Shown: piece by piece, positions 19,232-29,035 of the stretch
How positions within the stretch are numbered: the stretch's first letter is position 1
How the letters are laid out: each line of letters opens with the position of its first letter
Source: Shewanella violacea DSS12
GTDB taxonomy: Bacteria > Pseudomonadota > Gammaproteobacteria > Enterobacterales > Shewanellaceae
NCBI RefSeq assembly: GCF_000091325.1
Contig: NC_014012.1
Location: 186,001 to 250,000, forward strand
Length of the DNA stretch: 64,000 nt
Direction: 5' to 3'
Program-made: the position numbers and the translations under genes
The notes under the pieces: model-generated
What the model saw: only the letters and a program-made list of their open reading frames with translations
The model's database searches: none
What the model was told of the DNA's origin: nothing

Positions 19232-19810
19232 ATGATCACCATTTCCGATGCAGCTCAGGCTCATTTTGTTACCTTGTTAGCAGATCAGCCTGAAGGAACT
19301 CATATTCGTGTATTTGTAATCAGTCCTGGTACTGCTACTGCTGAATGTGGCGTCTCATATTGCCCACCAGATGCTGTCGAAAGCGATGATACTGAACTAG
19401 AGTTTACTGGCTTTAATGCCATGGTCGATGCCAAGAGTGTGCCTTTCCTCGAAGATGCCACAATCGATTTCGTTACCGACCAATTAGGTTCACAACTTAC
19501 CCTCAAGGCGCCTAATGCCAAGATGCGTAAAGTTAACAGCGATGCCTCACTCAACGAGCGTATCGAGTATGTGATTCAGTCCGAGATCAACCCGCAACTC
19601 GCAAGCCATGGCGGTAACATTATGCTTATGGAAGTGTCTGAAGAAGGCGTGGCCATACTGCAGTTCGGTGGTGGTTGTAACGGTTGTTCTATGGTCGATG
19701 TAACCCTGAAAAATGGTATCGAGAAGCAGCTACTCGATATGTTCCCAGGTGAACTTACCGGTGTTAGAGACATTACCGAGCATCAGGCTGGTGAGCATTC
19801 GTATCAGTAA
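19232..19810 (+). CDS. nfuA: Fe-S cluster carrier / biogenesis protein NfuA
   Basis: A 192-residue scaffold and carrier that binds a [4Fe-4S] cluster across a dimer and passes it to apo-enzymes under stress. The N-terminal half is a degenerate A-type domain ([20 protein letters not shown]) lacking the usual cluster cysteines. The C-terminal Nfu domain contains [20 protein letters not shown] with the cluster CxxC at residues 149 and 152, the same numbers as in E. coli. GGAGC lies upstream of the ATG. A probable IscR operator and a terminator bracket the gene, so it is a single-gene unit likely induced when Fe-S clusters are short. Confidence 0.96.
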   Translation: MITISDAAQAHFVTLLADQPEGTHIRVFVISPGTATAECGVSYCPPDAVESDDTELEFTGFNAMVDAKSVPFLEDATIDFVTDQLGSQLTLKAPNAKMRKVNSDASLNERIEYVIQSEINPQLASHGGNIMLMEVSEEGVAILQFGGGCNGCSMVDVTLKNGIEKQLLDMFPGELTGVRDITEHQAGEHSYQ

Positions 19811-19862
19811 AGAAAGTTTCTAGATTCGAGGAATTAGTCCTTTTTTCTAGATTATAAAGAGT

Positions 19863-19899
19863 AAAAAAGCGAGTTAGCTATTAGGCTACTCGCTTTTTT
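19863..19899. terminator. Bidirectional intrinsic terminator between nfuA and dinF
   Basis: AAAAAAGCGAGTTAGC pairs with GCTACTCGCTTTTTT with one bulged base around a TATTAG loop. There are T's on the plus strand and A's on the other flank. It lies between convergent genes. Confidence 0.9.
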
Positions 19900-19907
19900 A
19901 ATGTCTG

Positions 19908-19935
19908 CTAGAACCTAGAACCTAGAACCTAGAAG
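19908..19935. repeat. CTAGAAC heptamer tandem repeat at the dinF 3' end
   Basis: Three full copies of CTAGAAC and a fourth partial copy run head to tail. The last copy includes the dinF stop codon (TAG on the minus strand). Related CTAG-rich palindromes occur at 22359 and 32256. Confidence 0.85.
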
Positions 19936-21266
19936 TCTGCATCTTTCAGCTTATAACGATAATGCAGTGTCAGGGTTATGCTCCTGGCTAGCATAAAGCA
20001 GCTCATTGCGGCCCATAGTGCATGGTTGCCACTGTCTTGCAGGAAAAACCATACTGGAAAAAACACGCCAAATGTCGAGATAATCATGCTATTTCGCATT
20101 ACCTTACCCTTGGCAGCCCCTATGTACACGCCATCGAAGAGATAAGAGCCAAAGGATAGGATTGGCAGTAAAACAATCCAAAATAGATATTCATCGGCCA
20201 CCGAACGCACCTCTTCAATGTTGGTTAGCATCTTGATGATACTTTCTCCGCCGAAGGCAAACACTAAGGTGAACAAGAGAGCCGAAATGGCCGACCAGAA
20301 CCAGGCCAGAGTGACGGCTTCTCGCATCAATGTCTTATTTCGCTGGCCATAGGCCTTACCGACTTCGGCCTCGGCGTAATAGGCTATGCCATCAAGGGCA
20401 TAGCTGATGAGCAGTAAGAGGTTGAGTAATATTACGTTGGCTGCGACTGTATTGTCACCCAGACCGGCGCCATGAAACGTCATAAAAGCGAAGGCTATTT
20501 GCAAGCAGAGGCTACGAACGAATATGTCGGCATTGAGGCTGAGGAGTTTATGGTAGCTACTTAGGCTGAGGCTCTTGTAAAGCTTAAGGAAATCGAAGCC
20601 ACCGGTTTTTTGAACTTGTTTGTAGACCATGGTTAAGGCCACCATAAATCCGGACATATCGGCAAATACAGAGGCTAGAGCCGCCCCTTGAACGCCCCAT
20701 CCTAGCCCTAGGACAAATAGCAGATCCAGGCCAATATTGGCTAGGTTAGCGACGATTAATTGCCACATGGCGGCCTTAGGTTGCTGCCTGCCAAGTAGCC
20801 AGCCTAATAGCACCAGATTGAGCAGGGCGAAGGGAGTAGACCAGATCCTTATTTCAAAATATTCCCGGGTATATCTCTGCACTTCTAGACTTGCATCTGT
20901 GAGCATCAGGGCAGTATTGAGTATGGGAAGTTGCAGAAGTACCGCGCTTAACCCTAAAATAAGCGCTAAACTGCTGGCTTGTAGCAGTAATTTATATTGG
21001 GCTTGTGTGTCTCCTGCACCATAAGACTGGGCGACGAGTCCTGTGGTTGCCATACGAAGAAAGCCCAGCATCCAAAGAATTAGGGTGATAATTGTTGACC
21101 CGACGGCGACCCCCCCTAAGTAATAAGCATTGCTTAGATGGCCCACGACAGCTGTGTCCACCAGACCCAGCAGGGGTACTGTGATATTGGACAATATCAT
21201 GGGTAGGGCGAGTGCCAGTAGCTGTCTGTTTTTCTGTTTGTTACGAATAAGTTCGACAGGGGTCAT
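19929..21266 (-). CDS. dinF: MATE family efflux transporter, DinF-type
   Basis: A 445-residue inner-membrane protein with about 12 hydrophobic segments and the MATE fold, exporting organic cations or other small molecules by Na+ or H+ antiport. The N-terminus (LALALPMILSNITVPLLGLV, then DTAVVGHL) is almost the E. coli DinF sequence, which also supports the start. Other typical stretches are GLVAQSYGAGD and ALDGIAYYAEAEVGKAYG. In E. coli dinF lies behind lexA and is SOS-induced; here it is far from lexA and no SOS box was seen nearby, so that control is probably lost. Its start is only 22 bases from the divergent deacetylase gene, so its promoter must overlap that gene. Confidence 0.9.
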   Translation of the reverse strand: MTPVELIRNKQKNRQLLALALPMILSNITVPLLGLVDTAVVGHLSNAYYLGGVAVGSTIITLILWMLGFLRMATTGLVAQSYGAGDTQAQYKLLLQASSLALILGLSAVLLQLPILNTALMLTDASLEVQRYTREYFEIRIWSTPFALLNLVLLGWLLGRQQPKAAMWQLIVANLANIGLDLLFVLGLGWGVQGAALASVFADMSGFMVALTMVYKQVQKTGGFDFLKLYKSLSLSSYHKLLSLNADIFVRSLCLQIAFAFMTFHGAGLGDNTVAANVILLNLLLLISYALDGIAYYAEAEVGKAYGQRNKTLMREAVTLAWFWSAISALLFTLVFAFGGESIIKMLTNIEEVRSVADEYLFWIVLLPILSFGSYLFDGVYIGAAKGKVMRNSMIISTFGVFFPVWFFLQDSGNHALWAAMSCFMLARSITLTLHYRYKLKDADF

Positions 21267-21288
21267 ATCATCTCAGAGGTTTTATATT

Positions 21289-22350
21289 ATGTTTAAGAAT
21301 GCCCTGATAACACTTTTGGTGTTATTCAGTTTATCGCTTCAGGCCTTCACGGCCCAGGCTGCGGTGATCTTGCTGTATCATCATGTGTCGGATGGCACCC
21401 CGGCCATCACCAGCGTGACACCGGCTCAGTTCAAGGAGCAGATGCAGTATCTGGCCGATAATGATTTTATTGTGGTACCACTGTCTCAGGTTGTGGACGC
21501 TATTAGAAATCTGAGACCGATAGCGGAAAAGACCGTGGTGATCACTTTCGATGATGGCTACAAGAGTGTTGCCGAGACGGCGTCCCCCATCTTAAAGGAA
21601 TACGGTTTTCCCTACACGCTATTTGTCTCGATTGAGCCTATTAAGGCTAAATACAGAGGCATGATGAGTTGGGAGGAGTTGATCAAACTGTCGAAAGAGG
21701 GCGCCGAAATAGCCAATCATAGTTGGGGGCACGAGCACCTTATTCGTAAATTGGCAGGAGAAACGGAACCGCAATGGATATTGCGCACCGAGAAGAATAT
21801 TCTCGATTCCGAAGCCGAAATACGCAAGGCCACAGGACAAGATCATAAGATGTTTGCTTATCCCTATGGCGAATATAATCAGGCTCTCGAAGATATTATA
21901 AGTCGCAATGGTTTTGTCGGCTTAGGTCAGCAGTCGGGTGCTGCCGGGAGGTATTCGTCCCTGACTGCCTTGCCGCGTTTTCCCGTTGCTGGCGTCTATG
22001 CGGATCTCGCCAGCCTTAAAGTGAAGATGCACAGCCTGAATATGCCGGTTTTATCGTTAACGCCTAAAGATTCTGAGCTTAAAGATGGCAATTGGCGACC
22101 CGAGCTCACTCTTACTCTGGATATCAGCGATATCTATCCCCACCAAATGATGTGTTTCATTCAGGGGCAAGGGGCTAAGAAGCCTCTCTGGTTGAGTGAA
22201 AATGAGTTTTCCATTCGTGCCGAGTTTGATCTGCCACCAGGAAGATCCAGATATAATTGCACCGTGCCGAGTAAAACAAAGAGCGGTTATTACTGGTTCT
22301 CTCAAGCTTGGGTGCGTCCCAATGATGATGGTTCATGGAGTAAGGAATAG
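21289..22350 (+). CDS. Secreted polysaccharide deacetylase family protein
   Basis: A 353-residue exported carbohydrate esterase 4 (NodB-like) protein. The signal peptide is LITLLVLFSLSLQAFTAQAA. Motif 1 is TFDDGYKS, with the catalytic base and first metal Asp; the zinc histidines are in EIANHSWGHEHL; AYPYGEYNQ is motif 3. Together these indicate a metal-dependent deacetylase acting on acetylated amino sugars in the periplasm or outside the cell. About 100 C-terminal residues are probably beta-rich, with PHQMMCFIQGQGAKKPLWL. The start was placed at ATG 21289, before the signal peptide, with AGAGG nine bases upstream; the frame opens further upstream inside dinF. The substrate is unknown. Confidence 0.88.
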   Translation: MFKNALITLLVLFSLSLQAFTAQAAVILLYHHVSDGTPAITSVTPAQFKEQMQYLADNDFIVVPLSQVVDAIRNLRPIAEKTVVITFDDGYKSVAETASPILKEYGFPYTLFVSIEPIKAKYRGMMSWEELIKLSKEGAEIANHSWGHEHLIRKLAGETEPQWILRTEKNILDSEAEIRKATGQDHKMFAYPYGEYNQALEDIISRNGFVGLGQQSGAAGRYSSLTALPRFPVAGVYADLASLKVKMHSLNMPVLSLTPKDSELKDGNWRPELTLTLDISDIYPHQMMCFIQGQGAKKPLWLSENEFSIRAEFDLPPGRSRYNCTVPSKTKSGYYWFSQAWVRPNDDGSWSKE

Positions 22351-22358
22351 AGGGCTTA

Positions 22359-22384
22359 GTTCCTAGGTTCTAGAGCCTAGGAAC
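22359..22384. repeat. CTAG-rich perfect hairpin downstream of the deacetylase gene
   Basis: The arms GTTCCTAGG and CCTAGGAAC enclose TTCTAGAG. It has no T run on either side, so it may be a weak terminator or a repeat element. It shares the CTAGG/CTAGA motif with 19908-19935. Confidence 0.65.
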
Positions 22385-22391
22385 TCATGTG

Positions 22392-23432
22392 TTAACTTGC
22401 CTTACTATTTTCTGTCTTCAGCAGGAATAGCAGTTTTTGCGGGATCCTATCCAGATGCATCTGCTCGTGGTGGGCGTTCAGTTCTACCGCGGCTCCAGGC
22501 ATGCCCCATACTACCGAGCTGGCCTCATCTTGGGCGATAGTGTAGGCGCCCCTGTTTTTCAGATTCAGTAGGCCTTTGACACCATCTTTACCCATGCCGG
22601 TAAGAATTATGCCTATGGTGGATTTGGCCGCTGATTCGGCGACACTGTTAAATAGCACATCCACCGAAGGCTTATGGCGGTTCACGGGATCGCTGTCTAC
22701 CAGTTTGGTGAAGAGTAAGCCGCCTCTACGTTCTATTATCATGTGCTTGTTGCCGGGAGCCAGGTAGGCGGTTCCTTGTCTGAGTCGTTCTCCTCCCCGA
22801 GCCTCTATCACTTTCATCACGCAATTGTTGTCTAGACGCCTAGCAAATGAGGCGCTAAATGCCGCTGGAATATGCTGAGCTATCACCACAGGTGGTGTGT
22901 TCGAGGGCATTTGCCTTAGCACACTCTGGATCGCTTCGGTGCCGCCGGTTGAGGCCCCTATGGCTATGAGTCTATTAGTGAACATCTCCCCATTGAGTGG
23001 TTTCGTTATCGAAGCGGATAGGGATCTGGGACGAGCCTTGCTCTTGTAGGCGAGATGAACCTTGTCTATGAGTTCCTGCTTATATTCCATAAGTTGGTGG
23101 GTGAGATCGGCCTTAGGTTTAGAGATAAAATCCACAGCCCCGATCGAGAGGGCCTCTAAGGTAATCGCAGCCCCCTTGGCTGTCAGGGTCGACACCATAA
23201 CCACAGGCATAGGCCTGAGTTTCATGATATTTCTGAGGAAGGCAATGCCGTCCATCTTAGGCATCTCTATATCTAAGGTGAGTACATCTGGATTTAACTT
23301 CTTGATTAGATCGCGCGCTTCATAGGGATCTTCTGCGGTGGCGACGACCTTGATATCGTCGGCACTGTTTAGCAGATGGCTAAGCAATTGCCTTACTAAT
23401 GGTGAGTCGTCTATCACTAACACGCTAATCAT
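22392..23432 (-). CDS. cheB: Chemotaxis response regulator protein-glutamate methylesterase CheB
   Basis: A 346-residue enzyme that removes methyl groups from (and deamidates) chemoreceptors when phosphorylated by CheA. The receiver domain starts MISVLVIDDSPLVRQLL, with the phosphorylated Asp54 in LTLDIEMPKMDG. The methylesterase domain has the catalytic Ser in IAIGASTGGTEAI, His in VIAQHIPAAFS and Asp in ILTGMGKDGVKGL. The start at 23432 has AAGGA seven bases upstream; the nine extra codons above it are unlikely to be translated. It is the last gene of the seven-gene chemosensory operon, 72 bases after cheR. Confidence 0.95.
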   Translation of the reverse strand: MISVLVIDDSPLVRQLLSHLLNSADDIKVVATAEDPYEARDLIKKLNPDVLTLDIEMPKMDGIAFLRNIMKLRPMPVVMVSTLTAKGAAITLEALSIGAVDFISKPKADLTHQLMEYKQELIDKVHLAYKSKARPRSLSASITKPLNGEMFTNRLIAIGASTGGTEAIQSVLRQMPSNTPPVVIAQHIPAAFSASFARRLDNNCVMKVIEARGGERLRQGTAYLAPGNKHMIIERRGGLLFTKLVDSDPVNRHKPSVDVLFNSVAESAAKSTIGIILTGMGKDGVKGLLNLKNRGAYTIAQDEASSVVWGMPGAAVELNAHHEQMHLDRIPQKLLFLLKTENSKAS

Positions 23433-23504
23433 AGTTTCATCCTTGTGGTCTATCTGCATCCTGGCTTCGACTAATGGCTAAAGCCATAAACTTGCTTGTT
23501 GTTT

Positions 23505-24371
23505 CTAGCCGATAACTGCTTTTTTTCTCTCACCAATAACCTTGGCGTGACCGCCTCGCAGTGGCTGATATATGGTTTGACCTATAAGCTCGAATTCATC
23601 AGATAAATTTGTCAGAGTTTCTGAGTGCCCGATGAAGAGTAGCCCGTCCGGGGCGAGCAGTTTTCTAAATTTAGCTATGATCTTGGCCTTAGTTTCATTA
23701 TCGAAATAGATGAGCACATTACGGCAAAAAATCACATCGAATGGACCTGTCATAGGCCACTTCTGTAATAAATTTAGCTGCTTGAAGTGGATCTTATTCT
23801 GAATGCTCTGTTTTATCTGGATACCATTTGGTGTGATTTTTATATACTTTTTACGATATCGATCCGCCAGCCCTGTGATGCTGTCCTCGGCATAACAGCC
23901 TTTAGCTGCCTTGCTAAGCACATTAGTATCGAGATCTGTGGCCAGTATTTTTAGATCCCACTCGGACCCGGAAAAATGTTCTGCCAGTGTCATGGCGATA
24001 CTGTAAGGCTCTTCGCCGGTTGAGCAGGCTGAAGACCAGATCCGTAAACGTTTATTACGTCGTCTTCTCCATAGCGGTGTTATCTCTTTATCTAGGTAGT
24101 CGAAATGGTGTTCCTCCCTAAAGAAAGCGGTTAGGTTGGTGGTCAAGGCGTTGACGAAATTCATTAACTCGCCGGGTTCACTCTGTATATGGTCACAATA
24201 TTGGTTAAAGTTATCTAAGCCTAAATGACGCAGGCGTCTACTGAGTCTGGAGTAGACCATATGTTTCTTCCTTTCAGGAAGAACTATCCCCGTCTCTTCA
24301 TAGGCAAGGCTCTGAATGAATTCGAAGTTTTTCTTTGTCATAGAAAATTCTTTTTTGTCTACGAGCTCCAA
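23505..24371 (-). CDS. cheR: Chemotaxis protein methyltransferase CheR
   Basis: A 288-residue SAM-dependent enzyme that methylates glutamates of chemoreceptors. The N-terminal helical part contains RKKHMVYSRLSRRLRHLGL and NALTTNLTAFFREEHHFDYL. The Rossmann core has IWSSACSTGEEPYSIAM (SAM loop), ILATDLDTNVLSKA and FDVIFCRNVLIYFD. Translation probably begins at the TTG at 24371: a near-ideal AAGGAGAT lies nine bases before it, while the ATG ten codons later has only a weak site. It lies directly after the receptor gene, whose C-terminal EWNEF is the kind of pentapeptide CheR binds. Confidence 0.95.
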   Translation of the reverse strand: MELVDKKEFSMTKKNFEFIQSLAYEETGIVLPERKKHMVYSRLSRRLRHLGLDNFNQYCDHIQSEPGELMNFVNALTTNLTAFFREEHHFDYLDKEITPLWRRRRNKRLRIWSSACSTGEEPYSIAMTLAEHFSGSEWDLKILATDLDTNVLSKAAKGCYAEDSITGLADRYRKKYIKITPNGIQIKQSIQNKIHFKQLNLLQKWPMTGPFDVIFCRNVLIYFDNETKAKIIAKFRKLLAPDGLLFIGHSETLTNLSDEFELIGQTIYQPLRGGHAKVIGERKKAVIG

Positions 24372-24492
24372 TGTTTATATCTCCTTGTTAATGCTACTTG
24401 CTATAAACCTCTGCAGTTACAGAACCTAGACAGACCTTGCATGAAAATAAGGCCTGTCTATGGATTAACTCCTATGCAATGCAACTAAGTCA

Positions 24493-27400
24493 TTAAAACT
24501 CGTTCCACTCCTCTTTGCTTATGCTGAGGTTGCCGTGGGTGTCTCCCGAGACTAAGGCCAGTGGCGCGGATGCCATCCCAGAGCTGGTATTGCCACTGGT
24601 TTGGAAGAAGCCAAGCTGAGTCTTCATATTCCTAGCTTGGTCTGCCATGGCTTCACCTGCTGCCGATACTTGCTCTACCAGCGCAGCGTTCTGTTGGGTC
24701 ATCTCATCCATCTGGGAGATAGCCTTGTTGACTTCTTGGATGCCGGAAGACTGCTGATCTGAGGCGATACTTATCTGGCTTATCATGTCGGCGACTTTCG
24801 TTACCGCTTGTACGATATCTTCCAGGGTTTCACCTGACTGGTTCACTAGCTGAGTGCCATCGGTCACCTTGCCCACACTATCGCGAATAAGCTCCTTGAT
24901 CTCCTTGGCGGCGCCGGCACTTCGTTGAGCAAGATTACGCACCTCGCCAGCAACTACCGCAAAACCGCGTCCCTGCTCGCCCGCTCTTGCTGCCTCTACG
25001 GCGGCGTTAAGTGCGAGTAGGTTGGTCTGGAAGGCTATCTCGTCGATAACCCCGATAATATCGGAGATCCGCTTGCTCGAATCGTTGATGGCTTCCATGG
25101 CTGAGACGGCCTGCTCGACCACCTTACCGCCATGTTCGGCCTTGGAGTTGGCTTCCTGGGCCAATTCATTTGCCAGGGTGGCATTTTGAGCACTCTGGGT
25201 TACCGTCGCTGTCATCTGCTCCATGCTAGAGGCCGTTTCTTCCAGAGATGCGGCTTGCTCCTCGGTTCGTTGACTCAAGTCTGCGTTACCCTGAGCTATC
25301 TCTTCGGCGCCGGAGGTGACTGTGTTGGCCGATTCACTGATGCCGCCTAAGACTTCGGTGAGTCTGGATACCGTAGCATTGGCATCTGTCTGCAGCTTAC
25401 CGAACTGCCCCTCGTACTCGCCATTGATCTGACGGGTCAAATCTCCCTTGGCTAAGCCGTCGAACATGTTGACCACATCCGAGATAACGTTATCTGCGAT
25501 ACCCACTAAGCGGTTTAGGCCGTTAGAGAGGTTGAGGAAGAAGCCATCCTTACCTTCGGTGGAGACTCTATGACTCAAGTCTCCTGCCGCGGCTGACGAG
25601 ATGATGGTGTCGATCTCATGCTCGATGGCAACTTCTGCGGTGCGATCTGTCCATTCGACGACTGTGCCTATGCGATCACCCTTGTCATCCTTGATAGGAT
25701 TAGCCACCACCTTGAAGGTACGCCCACCAATTAATAGCTGGCTCGAGTAAGTGGATGTTAGTCCACCTAGCAGGCCACGCTGATGGGCCGGATTCTTATG
25801 GAAGTCATCGATATTGACGCCAATAAGATTATTAGCATCGAAGTTAGGTAGATCCTTGATGATGTCGGACTGTGCGTTTCTGAACATGTTACCCACGGCA
25901 TTGTTCATATAGATGATGTTAAGATCGGCATCTGCCACCATGGTATTGGCGGAGACATTGTCCAGTGCCTGCTTGATGCGGGCATTTTCTGCCGCTAGCT
26001 GCTGCTCTTCGGCTTCTCTGGCTAACTTATCGGTCAAATCTTGCCACTCGACGACTGTGCCGGTGCGTTCGCCATTATCGAATACTGGGGTGGCGATGAG
26101 ACCGAAGGTGAGGCCAGATACCTCGATGTTGGTCTCGAAGGTTTCCGTGAGCCTATCTAACATGCCACGCTGATGAGCCGGGTTCTTATGGAATATATCG
26201 ATATTACTTCCCATCAAGGTGCGCATATCGAAGCGACTCAGGCTCTGTTTCAGGGTTCTCTCATTCTCGCCAAGCATCTCGTTGAGTGATTCATTGAAAT
26301 AGATGATGTTGTAGTCTGCATCGGCCATCATGACGTTGGCCTTACACACATCCAGTGCCTGCTTGATACGGCCTGTCTCGGCGGCTTGCTGCTTCTCCTC
26401 TTTCTCTCTGGCTAACTTAGCGGTGACATCTTGCCACTCAACCACAGTTCCTGTGCGCTGACTATTATCGAATACCGGGGTGGCTATAAGCTCGAAGGTG
26501 AGTCCGGAGACTTGTATGCTGGTTGAATAGGTTTCCGTAAGCTTGTCTAACATGCCTCTTTGGTGAGCCGGGTTCTTATGGAAAATATCGATATTGCTGC
26601 CCATCAGGGTCCTCATATCAAACTTTTTCAGGCTCTGTTTTAGGGTCTTCTCATTCTCGCTGAGCATCTCGTTGAGAGAGTCATTGAAGTAGATGATCTT
26701 GTAGTCTGCATCGGCCATCATGACGTTAGCTTTACAGACATCCAATGCTTGCTTGATACGGTTGGTATCGGCTGCCAGTTCCTGCTCCTCTTTTTCTTTG
26801 ACAAGCTTAGCCGTGACATCTTGCCATTCGACTACAGTACCAGTTCGCTGACCCTTATCGAAAACCGGGGTGGCGATAAGTTCGAAGGTGAGTCCCGAGA
26901 TTTGTATGCTGGTCTCGTAGGTGCTGGTTAGCTTGTCTAGCATGCCGCGCTGATGAGCCGGGTTCTTATGGAAGATATCGATATTGGCACCCAATAGTGT
27001 CTTCATATCGAAGCTTCTAAGCTCCTGCTGTAGCGTCTTCTCGTTCTCGGTGAGCATCTCGGTGAGTGAGTCATTGAAATAGATGATCTCGTAGTCCGCA
27101 TCGGCCATCATGACGTTAGCCTTACATACGTCCAGTGCTTGCTTGATACGGCTAGTATCGGCGGCCTGCTTAGCTTCCTCTTTCTCTTTTGCTAGCTTAG
27201 CCGTGATATCTTGCCACTCTACAACGGTACCTGTACGTACACCGTTATCGAATACCGGGGTGGCGATAAGGTCGAAAGTGAGTCCCGAGACTTCTATGCT
27301 GGTGGCGTAAGTACTGGTGAGCTTGTCTAGCATGCCACGCTGGTGAGCCGGGTTCTTGTGGAAAATATCTATATTAGTGCCCATTAGGGTCTTCATATCG

Positions 27401-28254
27401 AATTTAGCCAGACTCTGTTGCAGGGTGCGCTCGTTCTCGCTGAGCATCTCATTGAGTGATTCATTGAGGTAGATGATGTTGTAATCGGCATCGGCCATCA
27501 TGACATTGGCCTTACATACGTCCAGAGCTTGCTTGATACGACCAGTATCGGCGGCTTGCTGCTTCTCTTCGGCTTCACGGGCAAGTTTAGCCGTAATGTC
27601 CTGCCATTCGACGACGGTTCCGGTACGAACACCATTATTGAAAATAGGATTGGCGATTAGATTAAAGTGGAGGCCTGCAACTTGGATGGTGGTTTCATAG
27701 GTGGTGGTTAACCCGTCTATCATGCGTCTCTGGTGCGCCGGGTTCTTATGAAATATATCGATATTCTGTCCGACCAGCTTTTTCACATCGAAGCCAGTGA
27801 GTTCGGTCTGTAGCGTTTTCTCATTCTTGGTCATCATGACGTTGACCGCGTCATTGAGGTAGGTGATATTGTGATCCGCATCGGCCATCATGACGTTGGC
27901 GTTACAGATATCCAATGCCTTCAGGGCCGTCTCGTCGCGCTGACGCTTCTGATATAACTCATCTATTCGGCTAGTAAGCAGTTCCCAGCCTGGCAAAAAT
28001 AAGTCTGAAAATTTAGGCGCTTCATTGCTGATTAAGGCATTACTGACTTCGGTTAATGCTTGTTCAAACATCTTATGCCAGCGGTTGAACTTGATGACGC
28101 CAGCGGCTATAAGTATTATCGCAAGAATTTGGGTTGCTGCAACCCAGCTTCCTGCCTGTCCTGCAAATGATAACCCTAATGCAACTATGCTGACCACCAA
28201 TCCGGCTACTGGTAAGCTGTTCACATTTGATAGGTTGGAGTTTTGTGCTTCCAT
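24493..28254 (-). CDS. Methyl-accepting chemotaxis protein with six tandem PAS domains
   Basis: A 1253-residue receptor. Two close membrane segments (about 12-30 and 36-53) leave almost no periplasmic loop, so sensing is cytoplasmic. Six PAS repeats of 130 residues follow, from about 104 to 885; each keeps ANVMMADAD, a [11 protein letters not shown] block (His near 170, 300, 430, 560, 690 and 820) and GTVVEW. These blocks resemble Aer2-type haem PAS domains, where a His and a Trp at these places handle haem and oxygen (my inference). Then come HAMP segments and the signalling hairpin [20 protein letters not shown]. The C-terminus is EWNEF, like the NWETF tether for CheR/CheB. DNA repeats are 390 bp. 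It is fifth in the chemosensory operon, between cheW and cheR. Confidence 0.93.
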   Translation of the reverse strand: MEAQNSNLSNVNSLPVAGLVVSIVALGLSFAGQAGSWVAATQILAIILIAAGVIKFNRWHKMFEQALTEVSNALISNEAPKFSDLFLPGWELLTSRIDELYQKRQRDETALKALDICNANVMMADADHNITYLNDAVNVMMTKNEKTLQTELTGFDVKKLVGQNIDIFHKNPAHQRRMIDGLTTTYETTIQVAGLHFNLIANPIFNNGVRTGTVVEWQDITAKLAREAEEKQQAADTGRIKQALDVCKANVMMADADYNIIYLNESLNEMLSENERTLQQSLAKFDMKTLMGTNIDIFHKNPAHQRGMLDKLTSTYATSIEVSGLTFDLIATPVFDNGVRTGTVVEWQDITAKLAKEKEEAKQAADTSRIKQALDVCKANVMMADADYEIIYFNDSLTEMLTENEKTLQQELRSFDMKTLLGANIDIFHKNPAHQRGMLDKLTSTYETSIQISGLTFELIATPVFDKGQRTGTVVEWQDVTAKLVKEKEEQELAADTNRIKQALDVCKANVMMADADYKIIYFNDSLNEMLSENEKTLKQSLKKFDMRTLMGSNIDIFHKNPAHQRGMLDKLTETYSTSIQVSGLTFELIATPVFDNSQRTGTVVEWQDVTAKLAREKEEKQQAAETGRIKQALDVCKANVMMADADYNIIYFNESLNEMLGENERTLKQSLSRFDMRTLMGSNIDIFHKNPAHQRGMLDRLTETFETNIEVSGLTFGLIATPVFDNGERTGTVVEWQDLTDKLAREAEEQQLAAENARIKQALDNVSANTMVADADLNIIYMNNAVGNMFRNAQSDIIKDLPNFDANNLIGVNIDDFHKNPAHQRGLLGGLTSTYSSQLLIGGRTFKVVANPIKDDKGDRIGTVVEWTDRTAEVAIEHEIDTIISSAAAGDLSHRVSTEGKDGFFLNLSNGLNRLVGIADNVISDVVNMFDGLAKGDLTRQINGEYEGQFGKLQTDANATVSRLTEVLGGISESANTVTSGAEEIAQGNADLSQRTEEQAASLEETASSMEQMTATVTQSAQNATLANELAQEANSKAEHGGKVVEQAVSAMEAINDSSKRISDIIGVIDEIAFQTNLLALNAAVEAARAGEQGRGFAVVAGEVRNLAQRSAGAAKEIKELIRDSVGKVTDGTQLVNQSGETLEDIVQAVTKVADMISQISIASDQQSSGIQEVNKAISQMDEMTQQNAALVEQVSAAGEAMADQARNMKTQLGFFQTSGNTSSGMASAPLALVSGDTHGNLSISKEEWNEF

Positions 28255-28277
28255 TCGTTTATCCTCGTTATACCAGT

Positions 28278-28853
28278 TTACGCATTAACCACTTGCTGCT
28301 GGGGAGCATCAAGCGTATTGATTAAGTTAGAGAGTTGCTCAGCTTCGGGTAAGACTTCGCTACCGAGTAACATGTTGATATCGAGCAAGATCACCATTTT
28401 ATCGCTGGCATTAGTTAAGCCTTTGATGAAAGAGAGATCTGTGCCTTCACCGAAATTTGGGGCGTCACGTACATCGTCATTATTGACGCTGAATACATCG
28501 GATACTGCATCGACGACTATACCTATGACCTTATGTTCGTTAGCTATGGCTACCTTGACCACGATAACTACAGTTGTAGCACCATAATCTAAGACTTCGA
28601 TGCCGAAGCGTTGGCGGAGATCTATGATGGGCACTATGGTCCCCCGAAGGTTAATTACTCCCTTAACATGGCTAGGTGCATTGGGGATCACTGTGGTGGA
28701 CTCCCAGCCTCGGATCTCCTGTACCGATAATATTTCGACTCCGTACTCTTCGTTGGCCATGATGAAGGTTAGGTACTGTTGACTGTCTTCATCGTTATCT
28801 TGCTTCATCCCATGATCGTGCTGGGGTGGTTCATTTTGAATTTGCTCTGTCAT
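28278..28853 (-). CDS. cheW: Chemotaxis coupling protein CheW
   Basis: A 191-residue adaptor linking receptors to CheA. A short acidic, Gln/His-rich leader (about 35 residues) precedes the CheW fold: [21 protein letters not shown], then [23 protein letters not shown] with the conserved receptor-binding region, and [15 protein letters not shown] at 28853 has GGAG nine bases upstream; an ATG five codons earlier would have its ribosome site too close. The gene lies 24 bases before the receptor start, while a 57-bp tandem repeat fills the space up to cheA. Confidence 0.94.
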   Translation of the reverse strand: MTEQIQNEPPQHDHGMKQDNDEDSQQYLTFIMANEEYGVEILSVQEIRGWESTTVIPNAPSHVKGVINLRGTIVPIIDLRQRFGIEVLDYGATTVVIVVKVAIANEHKVIGIVVDAVSDVFSVNNDDVRDAPNFGEGTDLSFIKGLTNASDKMVILLDINMLLGSEVLPEAEQLSNLINTLDAPQQQVVNA

Positions 28854-28894
28854 CTCGTCAGGCTCCATCTTCCTTAATCTGTTATTTTCAGCGC

Positions 28895-29035
28895 TATCCA
28901 GCGTGTTAATTCTTAGTCTGTTTGATCTATTTGTTGTTTTATCTCGGCAAATATCCAGCGTGTTAATTCTTAGTCTGTTTGATCTATTTGTTGTTTTATC
29001 TTGGCCATTATCTAGGGTGTTGCTTCTGAGTCTGG
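28895..29035. repeat. 57-bp tandem repeat between cheA and cheW
   Basis: Copy 1 (28895-28951) and copy 2 (28952-29008) are nearly identical, sharing TATCCAGCGTGTTAATTCTT and GATCTATTTGTTGTTTTATC. A third, decayed half copy (29009-29035) runs up to the cheA stop codon. None encodes a plausible peptide. The repeat widens the cheA-cheW gap in an operon whose other gaps are short. Confidence 0.93.

Noticed and set aside
24493..28254. The repeated PAS region as an assembly artefact
   Set aside because: Copies differ at many positions, and the first and last repeats are clearly diverged, so it is a real in-frame array, though the exact copy number deserves long-read support.
28895..29035. Direct repeats considered as CRISPR or integration site
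   Set aside because: Copies are contiguous with no spacers, no integrase or cas gene is present, and the last copy simply abuts the cheA stop.
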